A DNA stretch of 64,000 nt from UBA4416 sp020846025 (GCA_963169295.1 CAUJDD010000079.1:1-64000); one strand, 5' to 3'. Shown: positions 8,152-17,929, counted from the stretch's first letter. Notes: a model not told the origin generated them from the sequence alone. Made by a program: numbers and translations.

Positions 8152-9483
8152 TTAAAGTTCTAATCCTGCGTTTAAGGCGTCTCTTAAAATAGTAAAGCCT
8201 TCTACTCCAATTGACAATCTTACTAATGAATTAGTAATTCCGCGTACACATCTATCTTCTTCGGGAATTACGGAGTGAGTCATACTAGCCGGATGTTCAA
8301 TATAACTTATTACTGATCCTAAACTAACTGCTAATTCCATAGGAGTATCAGGGCGAGCAAAATAGTTCATCAATTTAACTCCAGCATCAAATCCACCTTT
8401 TACCTCAAATGAAATCATCCCACCTCCATTACGCATTTGTTTTTTACATAACTGATGATGTGGATGACTTGGTAATCCCGGATACCAAACTTTTTCTATT
8501 TTTGGATGGCTTTCTAAGAACTCTGCAATCTGCAACGCAGTTCTACATTGATGTTCCATACGTACACCCATTTCTTGAATAGTTAAACTATTTAACCAAC
8601 TATCAAATGGTGAAGGTGTAGGGCCAAAATCTTTATACACCGGAAATACTTCTTTACTAAAAAATTCAAACGGGCCAAGTGCTGCACCAGCAATAGAAGT
8701 AGAATGTCCGCTTACATATTTAGTTAATGAATGAATAACCACATCTGCCCCCAATCTAAAAGGTTGTTGTAAATAAGGCGAACAAAATGTATTATCTACA
8801 ATTAACATAGCTTCATGTTGTTCGGTATATTTTGATATAGTTTCTATATCACAAAGTTGCAAAGTTGGGTTATCAGGCGATTCGATTAACACCGCACACA
8901 CATGAGGATATGCCTCTAAAGTACTTTTTACATTTTCAGGATTCGTAGCATCTACAAAATAAATATCAATTCCAAAACGTTTTTGCAAAAAGCGCATTAA
9001 TGAATCTGTACAACCATACACATTACCAACGATAATACCATCGCCAGGTTGTACAAAACCCATAATAATTGTGGAAATTGCCGCCATACCCGATGAAAAA
9101 ACCAAAGACGCAATAGTTGGATTTTTTTCATCGTGTTTTAAAGCTGTTTCAATAATATGTTGACACTCTAATTGAAATAATACTTTCTCTAAATATTCGG
9201 TATTAGGATTTCCTAAGCGTGTGTATATACGCGCATACGGTTTTTCACCTGAAGGAGAATTACCTATAAATCTTGACGCGCCATCTGCTACATCTTTAAA
9301 CTTAAATGTTGATTTTTGATGAATATTTGGTAATCCAGTACCAGCACAAATGGCGTTAAACTTATCTGTATTGAGTTGTTTTTCGGTGGTGGTGGCATAA
9401 CTATGTTTTTTTTCTATCCACTCTTTCCACCAATAAAATCTTCCTTTCATGGCTCGATGATTTAATAAATTAGTACTTAACAA
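8152..9483 (-). CDS. Trans-sulfuration family PLP enzyme (cystathionine gamma-synthase / methionine gamma-lyase type)
   Basis: 443 residues from a TTG at 9483; an ATG at 9450 (MKGRFYWWKEW) is an equally plausible start. It is a Cys/Met metabolism PLP enzyme acting on cystathionine, homoserine esters or methionine. The YTRLGNP motif (87-93) supplies the phosphate-binding Tyr from the partner subunit. SSGMAA (131-136) is the phosphate-binding loop, DNTFCSPYLQQP holds the ring-binding Asp (230), and SLTKY carries the Schiff-base Lys255. The C-terminus has SLG-x-x-x-S-x-I-x-HPASMTH. It lies six bases behind the small gene at 9490, so it may share a transcript with tyrS. Substrate specificity among the family cannot be read from the sequence. 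Confidence 0.88.
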   Translation of the reverse strand: MLSTNLLNHRAMKGRFYWWKEWIEKKHSYATTTEKQLNTDKFNAICAGTGLPNIHQKSTFKFKDVADGASRFIGNSPSGEKPYARIYTRLGNPNTEYLEKVLFQLECQHIIETALKHDEKNPTIASLVFSSGMAAISTIIMGFVQPGDGIIVGNVYGCTDSLMRFLQKRFGIDIYFVDATNPENVKSTLEAYPHVCAVLIESPDNPTLQLCDIETISKYTEQHEAMLIVDNTFCSPYLQQPFRLGADVVIHSLTKYVSGHSTSIAGAALGPFEFFSKEVFPVYKDFGPTPSPFDSWLNSLTIQEMGVRMEHQCRTALQIAEFLESHPKIEKVWYPGLPSHPHHQLCKKQMRNGGGMISFEVKGGFDAGVKLMNYFARPDTPMELAVSLGSVISYIEHPASMTHSVIPEEDRCVRGITNSLVRLSIGVEGFTILRDALNAGLEL

Positions 9484-9489
9484 CCCATC

Positions 9490-9888
9490 TTACTTTATCC
9501 ACACTCCTTGCTTATTAATAATAGGAATCGTGGTAAAATTAGAAGGAATAATTGTTTCGGGTAAAAATACAAATTTTTTATCTAGGAGTTTGTTTTCAAT
9601 CGTAAAACTCACCCAGTACTCATTATTTAAGCCAAAAACTTCTTTCGTTATAGGCTCAATAATCATATAATCATGTTGCTTGATTACTTCAAAATAATGC
9701 CTTAAAACACTGGTTTTACGCGCTTGTTCGTTAATAACACCATAACCAGAAGAAGATACCAAAACATTTTTTATTTCTACTGACTTTAAATTTATCAGAT
9801 ATACATTGTATTCATCTAAGCCATCAACTTCTTGTACAACAGCTACCGCAATATCTTCAACCTCAGGAAATACAATATCTTTAATCAT
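9490..9888 (-). CDS. Small conserved Bacteroidota protein behind tyrS
   Basis: 132 residues, cytosolic (no signal peptide or membrane segment). An alpha/beta pattern begins with MIKDIVFPEVEDIAVAVVQE and continues through YNVYLINL, VLVSSSGYG, LRHYFEVIKQHDYMIIEP and FVFLPETI. Similar short proteins in this phylum are, as I recall, often labelled with a phenylalanyl-tRNA synthetase name of doubtful worth; I see no synthetase motif. Its ATG overlaps the tyrS stop by one base (TAATG), so translation is probably coupled to tyrS. Function unknown. Confidence 0.75.
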   Translation of the reverse strand: MIKDIVFPEVEDIAVAVVQEVDGLDEYNVYLINLKSVEIKNVLVSSSGYGVINEQARKTSVLRHYFEVIKQHDYMIIEPITKEVFGLNNEYWVSFTIENKLLDKKFVFLPETIIPSNFTTIPIINKQGVWIK

Positions 9889-11174
9889 TATATCAATTTT
9901 ATTAAGTAGTTTTCTTTTTTTCCTTTACTTACTAATAAATATTTCTCGCCTGTAAAATGCGAAAGATTAATTAACGTATTTACATCGGTCGTTTTTTGTT
10001 TATTTAAACTTACCGCATTGGCAACTACCATTTCTCTTGCTTTTCCTTTTCCTGTAAATACTGGGGCTTTTTCTACTAATAAATCAATCATATTAATTCC
10101 ACTTGCAACATCCGTTTTACTTAACTCAAAAGTATCAATACCACCCAACATGCGCTCAAAGCTATTTACATCTAACTTAGAAACATCTTCAGCCTTTGAT
10201 TTAAAAAGAAATTCAGAAGTTTCAATTGCTTGTAGATAATCGGCTTCACTATGTACTCTAATTGTAATGTCTTTAGCTAATGCTTTTTGTAAATGTCTTT
10301 CGTGAGGTGCTGCTTGTTGTTTGGTTTCTAATTCTTCAATCTCTTGTTTATTAAGCAAAGTAAAAATTCTAATATAAGATTTTGAATCTTCATCACTCAC
10401 ATTTAACCAAAACTGATAAAATTTATAGGGTGATGTTTTCTCTCTATCCAACCACACATTACCTCCTTCAGTTTTACCAAATTTTGTTCCATCCGATTTT
10501 TTAATGAGTTGTGTAGTAAGTGCAAAGGCCTCGCCACTTGCTTTGCGTCTAATAAACTCGGTACCCGTTGTAATATTTCCCCATTGGTCGCTACCTCCCA
10601 TTTGCAATTTGCAGTTTTTCTCTTTCCATAAATGGTAAAAATCATATCCTTGAATAAGTTGGTAACTAAACTCTGTAAACGACATTCCTGTTTCGCCTGT
10701 AATACGATTTTTCACGGAGTCTTTAGCCATCATATAATTTACAGTAATGTGTTTTCCAGCATCACGAATAAAATCTAAAAAGGAAAAGTTTTTAAACCAA
10801 TCGTAGTTATTGACTAATTCGGCACTATTAGCACCGCAATCAAAATCTAAGAAATGACTTAATTGTTTTTTAATTCCCTCTATATTTTTATTTAACGTAT
10901 CGCTATCTAACAAATTTCGTTCAGCAGATTTTCCACTTGGATCACCTACCATACCAGTTGCACCACCCACAAGAGCCAAAGGTTTATGTCCTGCCAACTG
11001 AAAACGAAGTAAGGTCATAATTTGTGCTAAACTACCTACATGTAAACTATCAGCTGTTGGATCAAAGCCTATATAACCAGTTGCCATTCCTTTTGCCAAC
11101 TCTTCTTCGGTGCCTGGCATCATATCATGCAAAATACCGCGCCATTTTAATTCTTCTATAAAATTTGGTTTCAT
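9888..11174 (-). CDS. tyrS: Tyrosyl-tRNA synthetase
   Basis: 428 residues, the usual length of bacterial TyrRS. It charges tRNA-Tyr in the cytosol. The class I HIGH-type motif is HVGS at 45-48 within FDPTADSLHVGSLAQ. Tyrosine-binding residues lie around YQLIQGYDFYHL and MGGSDQWGN, and the KMSKS-type loop is KFGKT in SDGTKFGKTEGGN. The C-terminal ~60 residues form an S4-like RNA-binding domain (VNTLINLSHF, YLLVSKGKKENYLIKLI). A good -7 promoter element lies about 30 bases upstream. The gene overlaps the small gene at 9490 by one base. Confidence 0.97.
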   Translation of the reverse strand: MKPNFIEELKWRGILHDMMPGTEEELAKGMATGYIGFDPTADSLHVGSLAQIMTLLRFQLAGHKPLALVGGATGMVGDPSGKSAERNLLDSDTLNKNIEGIKKQLSHFLDFDCGANSAELVNNYDWFKNFSFLDFIRDAGKHITVNYMMAKDSVKNRITGETGMSFTEFSYQLIQGYDFYHLWKEKNCKLQMGGSDQWGNITTGTEFIRRKASGEAFALTTQLIKKSDGTKFGKTEGGNVWLDREKTSPYKFYQFWLNVSDEDSKSYIRIFTLLNKQEIEELETKQQAAPHERHLQKALAKDITIRVHSEADYLQAIETSEFLFKSKAEDVSKLDVNSFERMLGGIDTFELSKTDVASGINMIDLLVEKAPVFTGKGKAREMVVANAVSLNKQKTTDVNTLINLSHFTGEKYLLVSKGKKENYLIKLI

Positions 11175-11203
11175 TACTAGAAATAAAAAATCAATTTAAG
11201 GTT

Positions 11204-11211
11204 CAAAGATA
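11204..11211 (-). promoter_or_regulatory. tyrS -7 promoter element
   Basis: On the minus strand TATCTTTG matches TAnnTTTG. Transcription would start near 11198, about 24 bases before the tyrS ATG. No clear -33 TTTG was found. Confidence 0.6.
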
Positions 11212-11354
11212 ATAAATAATGTGGGCTTAAATCTATATTTAAAATCAATCGAGAGGTATCGTAGTAGTGAAAAAATCCTAAAACCGCATAATAAAGCTAC
11301 TTAAAGAGGGCAAAGAGCGAACATCAAATGAATAAATAGATGAGTAAAATTTCT

Positions 11355-11362
11355 TATCTTTG
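11355..11362 (+). promoter_or_regulatory. mtaB -7 promoter element that decides the start codon
   Basis: TATCTTTG matches TAnnTTTG. It lies inside the reading frame that opens at the upstream ATG at 11340, and the ATG at 11367 follows after only four bases. A transcript from this promoter could not contain the 11340 start, so 11367 is preferred and the mRNA is probably leaderless. Confidence 0.6.
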
Positions 11363-11366
11363 CCAG

Positions 11367-12722
11367 ATGTTATTTGAAGGCAAAACAGTTTCATTTTATA
11401 CACTTGGCTGCAAATTAAATTTTTCAGAAACCTCAACCATTGCTCGTACAATGCAAGAGAATGGTTTTAGAAAAGTAAATTTTGAGGACGGAGCTGATGT
11501 TTGTGTTATTAACACGTGCTCTGTTACCGAAAGTGCCGACAAAGAATGTAAACAAATAGTAAAAACAGCCCTCAATAAAAATCCTGAAACATTTATTGCA
11601 GTTATTGGTTGTTATGCACAACTAAAACCCGATGAAATTTCAAATATAGATGGTGTAGATGTTGTTTTAGGGGCGTCCGAAAAATTTAAGTTATTAAACT
11701 ATATACACCTGTCAGGAAAAAACACACATGCTAAGATTCATAATTGTGACATTACCGACGTTAATACGTTTATAGGTTCATTTTCGGTTGGTGATCGCAC
11801 CCGTTCCTTTTTAAAAGTACAAGATGGTTGTGATTATAACTGTACTTTTTGCACAATTCCATTAGCGCGTGGGAAAAGCAGAAGTGATACTATTGAAAAT
11901 GTAGTAGCTAACGCTAAAAAAATTGCAGCATCTGGTGTAAAGGAAATTGTATTAACCGGTATTAATCTAGGTGATTTTGGTTATGGAATTGAGCTTGATA
12001 AACTCACTAAAAAAAGAAAAGAATACACGTTTTTAGATTTAATAAAAGCTCTTGATGAAGTAGAAGGTGTTGAACGGTTTAGAATTTCATCGATTGAACC
12101 TAATTTACTTAAAGATGATATCATTGATTTTGTAGCAACCTCCAAACGATTTGCACCTCATTTTCATATTCCGCTACAAAGCGGTAACAACGAGGTATTA
12201 GGCAAGATGAAACGTCGCTACCAAAGAGAATTATATGAAAACAGAGTAGCTAAAATAAAAGAAAAAATACCTCACTGTTGCATTGGAGTTGATGTGATTG
12301 TGGGTTTTCCTGGTGAAACCGAGGCTCATTTTATCGACACCTATAATTTCATCAATCAATTAGATGTTTCATATTTACATGTTTTTACTTACAGCGAACG
12401 TGATAATACCGAAGCAGTAGAAATGAGCGGAAATGTAGTTTATGCTGAAAGAAAAAAAAGAAACAAAATGCTTCGAATTTTATCTGCAAAAAAACTGAGA
12501 GCATTTTATGAGAACAATTTAAATAAAATATTTACTGTATTATTTGAACATGAAAACAAACATGATATGATGTATGGATTTACCGAAAACTATATTCGTG
12601 TAGCATTACCTTATGATGAAGACATCATTAACACCCCTATTTGCATTAGAACAAAAGCACTTACCGAAGATGCCTTTGTTAGTGGCGAGCTACAACAGGA
12701 TAAAGTGATACAACATGAATAA
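11367..12722 (+). CDS. mtaB: tRNA t6A37 methylthiotransferase MtaB
   Basis: 451 residues from ATG 11367; an in-frame ATG at 11340 would add nine residues but lies upstream of the promoter element. It is a radical-SAM enzyme converting t6A37 to ms2t6A in tRNAs that read ANN codons, using two 4Fe-4S clusters. The N-terminal UPF0004 domain supplies Cys in TLGCKLNFSE, NTCSVTESADKEC and IGCYAQLKP. The radical-SAM cluster motif is C-x3-C-x2-C in DGCDYNCTFCTIPLARG. The C-terminal ~65 residues fit a TRAM-like domain. The separate KTLGCKLN-type start and IPLARG motif favour MtaB over MiaB or RimO. It is divergent from tyrS. Confidence 0.93.
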   Translation: MLFEGKTVSFYTLGCKLNFSETSTIARTMQENGFRKVNFEDGADVCVINTCSVTESADKECKQIVKTALNKNPETFIAVIGCYAQLKPDEISNIDGVDVVLGASEKFKLLNYIHLSGKNTHAKIHNCDITDVNTFIGSFSVGDRTRSFLKVQDGCDYNCTFCTIPLARGKSRSDTIENVVANAKKIAASGVKEIVLTGINLGDFGYGIELDKLTKKRKEYTFLDLIKALDEVEGVERFRISSIEPNLLKDDIIDFVATSKRFAPHFHIPLQSGNNEVLGKMKRRYQRELYENRVAKIKEKIPHCCIGVDVIVGFPGETEAHFIDTYNFINQLDVSYLHVFTYSERDNTEAVEMSGNVVYAERKKRNKMLRILSAKKLRAFYENNLNKIFTVLFEHENKHDMMYGFTENYIRVALPYDEDIINTPICIRTKALTEDAFVSGELQQDKVIQHE

Positions 12723-12934
12723 AGATGCAAACGTCTTATTTTGTTTGATTATTTTTGAGTTAATATAATCCTAATATTTATTAGACACTTGTAAGGCTTC
12801 AAATTTAGTAAAATAACCACTTTTACTTAATATTGCTTAAGTAAATGCTAGAGTTATTAATTCAATCATTTAAAGGAAAGTTTTTTTATTTTCAATTTCA
12901 AAATTGTATATCCAAGACTAAGCATCAAAAGTAA

Positions 12935-15900
12935 TTAGTTATTAATTACTACTTTCTTAACAATTGTTCCATTCTTAGAACTCAATTCTACCCAGTATAT
13001 ACCACTAGCTAAATGAGCAATATTAATTTCCATTTTGTCATTTTCCATTTTAAATACTTTTACAATTTTACCTAATGAATTATATAATGTTATAGTTCTG
13101 TTTGTTTTCTCATTACTTGACTTAAATTCAATTGTGAAATTTTGGCTTGTAGGATTAGGAAAAATTTCATAATCATTTATAATATTTTTATGTTCATCAA
13201 TTGTTGTAAGGTTAAAACTAACACAATTAGAAGTTAAGTTACAATTTCCATTACTTAATAACACACTGTAGTTACCAGAAACAGTAGGATAAAAATCTTT
13301 ATTAGTTTCCCCAATTATGATTTGAGAGTTGTTGCAATCATACCACTGATAATTTGCGTATTGTTCAATTGCACTTAAAAAATTTCCATTATCTGAAATG
13401 GAGTTATTTAAAAAATTACAATTTCCATAACGTGCATAATATGCTCCTGGTCCAGTTGTTGTTGTAAACAATTGATTTTGGCTAGCAACTTCTCTACTAT
13501 AAATAATTGTATTACTTGCATTAATACAGGTATAAATATTTGCATTATTATCAATTGCAATTCCAACTGCATCATCATTGGATGATGAGCCCACTTTTAT
13601 ACCCCAATTAAAATAACCATTTTCATTATATGAAGCTAAGTATGTATCAGTTGTACTAAACTCACCAGTTAAATTTAAAGTGCCCGCAGTACCATCAACA
13701 TCTAAATCCATTTTATAACCTCCCAAAATAAACATGTTGTTTATACTATCTAATACAATTTGTTTTGGAGCATCTGCAAATGAATTAGCAACTCTGCGCA
13801 TCCAATTTAGTTCTAGATTGGTGTTATATTGGGCAAGGAAACAATCTCCGCCGCCACCGTAGGGTGTAAGACTAGTTGTAGTGCCATTGTAATTAAAATT
13901 ATTATTTGCAGTATTATAAGTTCCAACAATATTTAACTTCCCATTGTTATCTGCTAACATATCAATTATTTTAATCGTGTTATCTGAAATAATACCCATC
14001 CCAACAATAGGATTATAATTAGCGTCAAGCTTAGTTACATAACTGCTTGAAATTCCCATATAAGGGTCACCTATATATAAATCATTATTTACACCAGGGG
14101 CAATGTCTCGTGTTGATGTAAAATCTCCAGAAACGAAAACATTATTATTATCATCTAAACAAATTTGATTCACAGTAACATTATCATCCATTCCAATACC
14201 ATCAACATAATTACCATTACTGTTGTACTTAGCTATAAAGCCATAATAGGTATCTAAATAATTAACTCCGGCACCTGGATTAAAATCTATATTATCTTGA
14301 ACATATCCAACACAGTGTATGTTATTGCTTTCATCAATATAAGTATCAGTAAAATAATTTTTAGAGCCTTCACCGAAACTATTAAACCAAGCAAAAGTAC
14401 CATCACTATTATATTTTAACATAAACATATCAGAGTTTGGAGAAGAATTAGCATTTGAATACACATCATTTACAACTCCAGATGCGTCAACATCAAATAT
14501 ACCAACAAAACCTCCGGAAATAATTACCGCACCACTAGTATCAGTATTTACATTTTTCACATCAAATGTACCTGATTCGCCAGGCATTGGCTCTATCCAC
14601 TTTGCCCATAATAAATTTCCAAGTGGGTTATATTTTAAAATATATAAGCCATTAATTACATTTGGCGGAGTTACAGTTGTAGGTCCAGGATCTAAGTCAA
14701 TTAGAGGTAATTGATATCCTACCAAATATGAATTTCCGTTTTTATCTACAGTAAATGCTTTTACATTTAAAGTAGAAAGTTGATTTCCCCAAATATTGGA
14801 AGGTAAAGTTGATGAAGATTCATTGAAAGTAACTTGAATACAATTTGTAGTGTCTGTACAACCTTGTTTCGTTAATATCGCAGCATAATCAGCGCTTGAG
14901 TTAACTGAGAAATCTTTTGCAGTAGCGCCGTTAATAATTGAACTTGTTGTACAATTATACCATTGGTAATTTATAAATGTTTCTGCTGATGAAAGCACAT
15001 AATTACTTAAAGTTACATTATCATTTAATGGAACAACCGTTAAATTTAATGTAATAATACTATCACAAGCTAAAATATTTAAAAGTGTATCAGTATAAAC
15101 ACCACTTGTATTTAATATATTTCCATTAAAATTGTATGATTGTGTAGAACAAATTGTTTCGTTAATTATAACATGATGTGGAATAACATTTAAATTTAAA
15201 CTTACTATACTATCGCAGCCACCAACTGAATTATAGATTAGAGGATACACTCCAGAAGTATTAAATGTTTGCGTTCCAATTACTAAGGTGTCATCATAAC
15301 ATATTGTTTGGTAAATTGTATCAACATTACCAATTTCACAATTCAAATTATACCTTACAACAAAGTTCATATTTGTAGGTTGGTTTTCTATATATGTACC
15401 GTTTGATTCCATATCAAAATCAATTGTTTGGTTGGCTCCATATTCACCAAAAAAGTCCATTTTATTAGTTATACTGTTATATTGCATATAATTTTCATAA
15501 CCATTTAATGAATTAATAGTTCCAATTGCAAGCAATGAGTCGTTTGGCGAATATTTAGCAATAAAACTACCAAAGCCTGTAACCGTATATGTACCAGCTA
15601 CACTTGGGTCAAAATCGGATACATTAGAACTTAAATCATACAGCCCCTGTACAATAACATTATCATTTACATCTGCAAAAATTGAATAAATCCCAGAGAA
15701 TGTTGTTGGGGTATTACCGTGTGTAAATGCAGAAATAAAACCCATATTTTGATTGTATTTTGCAACAAAAAAATCTGGAGTTGATGGGCCCGCAGATAAG
15801 TATGTATTACCAGCGCCAAAATCAAAATCCGGTGTTCCGCCAAAATCGCCCGCTAACAATAAATTATTTTGAGAATCAAAATTAAGAGTTGCAAACCTTG

Positions 15901-16846
15901 AACCTGTTAAAACATTTGCAAACTGAAATTGATAATTGGCATCAAACTTTGCAATACATCCAGTATTAAGTCCACCAGTCCCTACTACATTATTAACTGT
16001 CGTAGAAGGGTCTATATCAACAGTGTATTGATATATTTGTCCTAAAATCCAGATGTTACCAATTCCATCTGTTTTTATACGAGAAAATTCAAACATATTA
16101 CTTCCAATAGGAGCACGGTCGTTTGCGCCCTCAAAATCAGCAGCCGAAACAAAATTTCCATTCAAATCGTACTTAACTATTGCAAATGTTTTCCGATTTA
16201 GTGTTGTTGTAGTATCATAAAGTAAATAGGTTGTACCTATTGCAGGATCTACATCCACCGTACCATCAAAAAAACCAGCAACAAGTAATTGTTGATTTGT
16301 TTGATCGAGTGTGATAAACTCCGCGTGATTTATTGCAAAGGATTCTCCAGGAACTGAAATATCCGTTTGAAAAGCCCATATTAATTGTCCATTTGTTGAA
16401 TATTTTGCTATAAAATTCCCATTTGTTGTTAAATTGTACGTGCTTCCTAGAGGATTTATATTTGTTGTATTTGTGGTAGTACCAAATACATAAATATTTC
16501 CTGATACATCAACGGTAACGTTATGATAAAAATCATCTGTGTTTGAACTCAAAATTATTTTCCAAACTAAATTTCCTGAAGCACCATACTTAGCTAAATA
16601 AGCGTCAGCAGTTGGAGTACCAAAACCATTATCAGTACTGCTTGCTATAGTGGTAGCAGATGTTATATCCAAATCTTTAGTACCGGCAAATGAACCGCAT
16701 AAATAAAAATTCCCAAAATTATCATTTGCCACTTGCTTAACATCAACATTATGCGAGTATTCCCATAAAAGGGAAGGTGTTTGTATTTGTGAAAATAGTT
16801 TTGTTGATAACAATATGTAACAACAATATAATATTAGTTTTTTCAT
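12935..16846 (-). CDS. Giant secreted SBBP-type beta-propeller protein with T9SS type A sorting domain
   Basis: 1303 residues. A signal peptide (about 1-19) is followed by many repeats of roughly 45-60 residues with the pattern 'aKYn-x-G-x-x-x-W', a Gly/Asp-rich turn (D-x-D-P-x-x-x-x-T) and a strand such as GNIYVFGTT. This is the SBBP/beta-propeller type seen in many secreted Bacteroidota proteins. Around 505-605 two Cys-containing modules of the kind ETICSTQSYNFNGN...ACDSIITLNLTV interrupt the propellers. A second propeller block follows, and a shared 'YQWYDC/NC' motif precedes the end. The last ~80 residues are a type A sorting domain (IFPNPTSQNFTIEF, LGK, LASGIYWVEL, KKVVINN). Ligand unknown. 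It has a strong promoter of its own. Confidence 0.88.
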   Translation of the reverse strand: MKKLILYCCYILLSTKLFSQIQTPSLLWEYSHNVDVKQVANDNFGNFYLCGSFAGTKDLDITSATTIASSTDNGFGTPTADAYLAKYGASGNLVWKIILSSNTDDFYHNVTVDVSGNIYVFGTTTNTTNINPLGSTYNLTTNGNFIAKYSTNGQLIWAFQTDISVPGESFAINHAEFITLDQTNQQLLVAGFFDGTVDVDPAIGTTYLLYDTTTTLNRKTFAIVKYDLNGNFVSAADFEGANDRAPIGSNMFEFSRIKTDGIGNIWILGQIYQYTVDIDPSTTVNNVVGTGGLNTGCIAKFDANYQFQFANVLTGSRFATLNFDSQNNLLLAGDFGGTPDFDFGAGNTYLSAGPSTPDFFVAKYNQNMGFISAFTHGNTPTTFSGIYSIFADVNDNVIVQGLYDLSSNVSDFDPSVAGTYTVTGFGSFIAKYSPNDSLLAIGTINSLNGYENYMQYNSITNKMDFFGEYGANQTIDFDMESNGTYIENQPTNMNFVVRYNLNCEIGNVDTIYQTICYDDTLVIGTQTFNTSGVYPLIYNSVGGCDSIVSLNLNVIPHHVIINETICSTQSYNFNGNILNTSGVYTDTLLNILACDSIITLNLTVVPLNDNVTLSNYVLSSAETFINYQWYNCTTSSIINGATAKDFSVNSSADYAAILTKQGCTDTTNCIQVTFNESSSTLPSNIWGNQLSTLNVKAFTVDKNGNSYLVGYQLPLIDLDPGPTTVTPPNVINGLYILKYNPLGNLLWAKWIEPMPGESGTFDVKNVNTDTSGAVIISGGFVGIFDVDASGVVNDVYSNANSSPNSDMFMLKYNSDGTFAWFNSFGEGSKNYFTDTYIDESNNIHCVGYVQDNIDFNPGAGVNYLDTYYGFIAKYNSNGNYVDGIGMDDNVTVNQICLDDNNNVFVSGDFTSTRDIAPGVNNDLYIGDPYMGISSSYVTKLDANYNPIVGMGIISDNTIKIIDMLADNNGKLNIVGTYNTANNNFNYNGTTTSLTPYGGGGDCFLAQYNTNLELNWMRRVANSFADAPKQIVLDSINNMFILGGYKMDLDVDGTAGTLNLTGEFSTTDTYLASYNENGYFNWGIKVGSSSNDDAVGIAIDNNANIYTCINASNTIIYSREVASQNQLFTTTTGPGAYYARYGNCNFLNNSISDNGNFLSAIEQYANYQWYDCNNSQIIIGETNKDFYPTVSGNYSVLLSNGNCNLTSNCVSFNLTTIDEHKNIINDYEIFPNPTSQNFTIEFKSSNEKTNRTITLYNSLGKIVKVFKMENDKMEINIAHLASGIYWVELSSKNGTIVKKVVINN

Positions 16847-16863
16847 CTTTTGTATATTTAAAT

Positions 16864-16895
16864 CAAATTTATTGAAAATACCAAATTATTCCAAA
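16864..16895 (-). promoter_or_regulatory. Promoter of the 1303-residue T9SS gene
   Basis: On the minus strand TTTG at 16895-16892, a 20-base spacer, then TAAATTTG at 16871-16864. Transcription would begin about ten bases before the ATG at 16846. Confidence 0.7.
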
Positions 16896-17293
16896 CTGCA
16901 TCACTCATTTCCTTATTTTAAATTGGTTGATAAATCTTAGTTTAGAAATAAGTTGTGGTGAAGGCTAAAACAGAACCAATGTTCTTCAACCTAAATTATT
17001 AACCAGAATATTAAACAAGGAATAATTTGGCTTTCTGTAAATTGTGTCACTTTCAATGTTAGTCGTATTTAAAGTTACAAAAACATTCTCATTCGCTTAC
17101 CGCCACGAACGACGAGTTAGATTCTATTTTTAAATGGTCAAATTTTAGGGGAGGTTACATACTCATATCAATATAAGATCAAAACCTCTTGATGAGTTCT
17201 AATTATTTTTTACTCTGATTAAAATATTGGGAAAACTCAATTAAAACATATCTAATTGAAATTTAATTAATTACAGGTTTATCAAATATTTCA
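16896..17293. other. Long intergenic stretch without a recognisable gene
   Basis: Between the two outward promoters lies about 400 bases with stops in every frame that I read. A part around 17085-17160 is richer in G+C than its surroundings (for example CCGCCACGAACGACGAG) and could be debris of a mobile element. I could not identify ends, a transposase fragment or an RNA gene. Confidence 0.4.
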
Positions 17294-17325
17294 TTTGGTT
17301 TATATTATAAACTACTTTATATTTG
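17294..17325 (+). promoter_or_regulatory. Promoter of the membrane/winged-helix/2TM operon
   Basis: TTTG at 17294-17297, a 20-base spacer and TATATTTG at 17318-17325, an excellent match to the Bacteroidota consensus. The ATG at 17342 is 17 bases on, giving a leader of about ten bases. Confidence 0.78.
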
Positions 17326-17341
17326 AAATAAATTTAAAACT

Positions 17342-17929
17342 ATGACTGAAAAAGACATATATCCTGAAGAAAGTTTAAAAATAATTCAATCTATGATTAA
17401 CACTACAAAGAACAAACTAGCAGACAATGGCTTTTTGCTAATATTTTGGGGATGGCTAGTGTTTATATCATCTATATTAAATTACATGTTAAATTTATTA
17501 CATATAGAATATGGCTATTTAGTATGGCCTATATTGATGCCTTTAGGTGGAATTTTTACCATCATCTATAGTAAATTACAAAATAAGAAAACTCATGTGA
17601 TAACCTATGTAGATTCATATCTTACTCATTTATGGAACGCATTTGCCATCGTTTTAGTCATTACCATTTTTGCTTTACCATTTTATGGAATAAAAAGTAG
17701 TTATTTATGTTTAATGTTATTATATGGTTTTGTTACATATGTAGCTGGGGGATTATTAGATTTTAAAGCCTTAAAAATTGGAGCAATGTGTTCATTTGTA
17801 TGTGCCTTTATATCTATTTTTGTAGGAGATTCTGAACAACTACTTTGTCTTTCTTTTGCTGTATTAGGTAGTTATATCATTCCAGGACACTTACTAAATA
17901 AAGCCTACAAATCACAAGATAATGTTTAA
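17342..17929 (+). CDS. Polytopic membrane protein of unknown function, first gene of regulator operon
   Basis: 195 residues. After a polar N-terminus (MTEKDIYPEESLKIIQSMIN) there are five to six hydrophobic segments: GFLLIFWGWLVFISSILNY, YLVWPILMPLGGIFTIIYS, WNAFAIVLVITIFALPFYG, SYLCLMLLYGFVTYVAGGL, IGAMCSFVCAFISIFVG and a last short one. The arrangement resembles membrane proteins that precede winged-helix regulators in other Bacteroidota. It overlaps the next gene by eight bases, so the two are probably translationally coupled. No transporter motif recognised; function unknown. Confidence 0.8.
   Translation: MTEKDIYPEESLKIIQSMINTTKNKLADNGFLLIFWGWLVFISSILNYMLNLLHIEYGYLVWPILMPLGGIFTIIYSKLQNKKTHVITYVDSYLTHLWNAFAIVLVITIFALPFYGIKSSYLCLMLLYGFVTYVAGGLLDFKALKIGAMCSFVCAFISIFVGDSEQLLCLSFAVLGSYIIPGHLLNKAYKSQDNV

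Noticed and set aside
11340..11366. Upstream ATG as mtaB start
   Set aside because: It lies ahead of a TAnnTTTG element that itself sits within the frame; the ATG at 11367 fits the promoter and the family N-terminus.
16847..17341. tRNA or small RNA gene in the long gap
   Set aside because: No cloverleaf, CCA end or strong hairpin-plus-T-run was found by eye.
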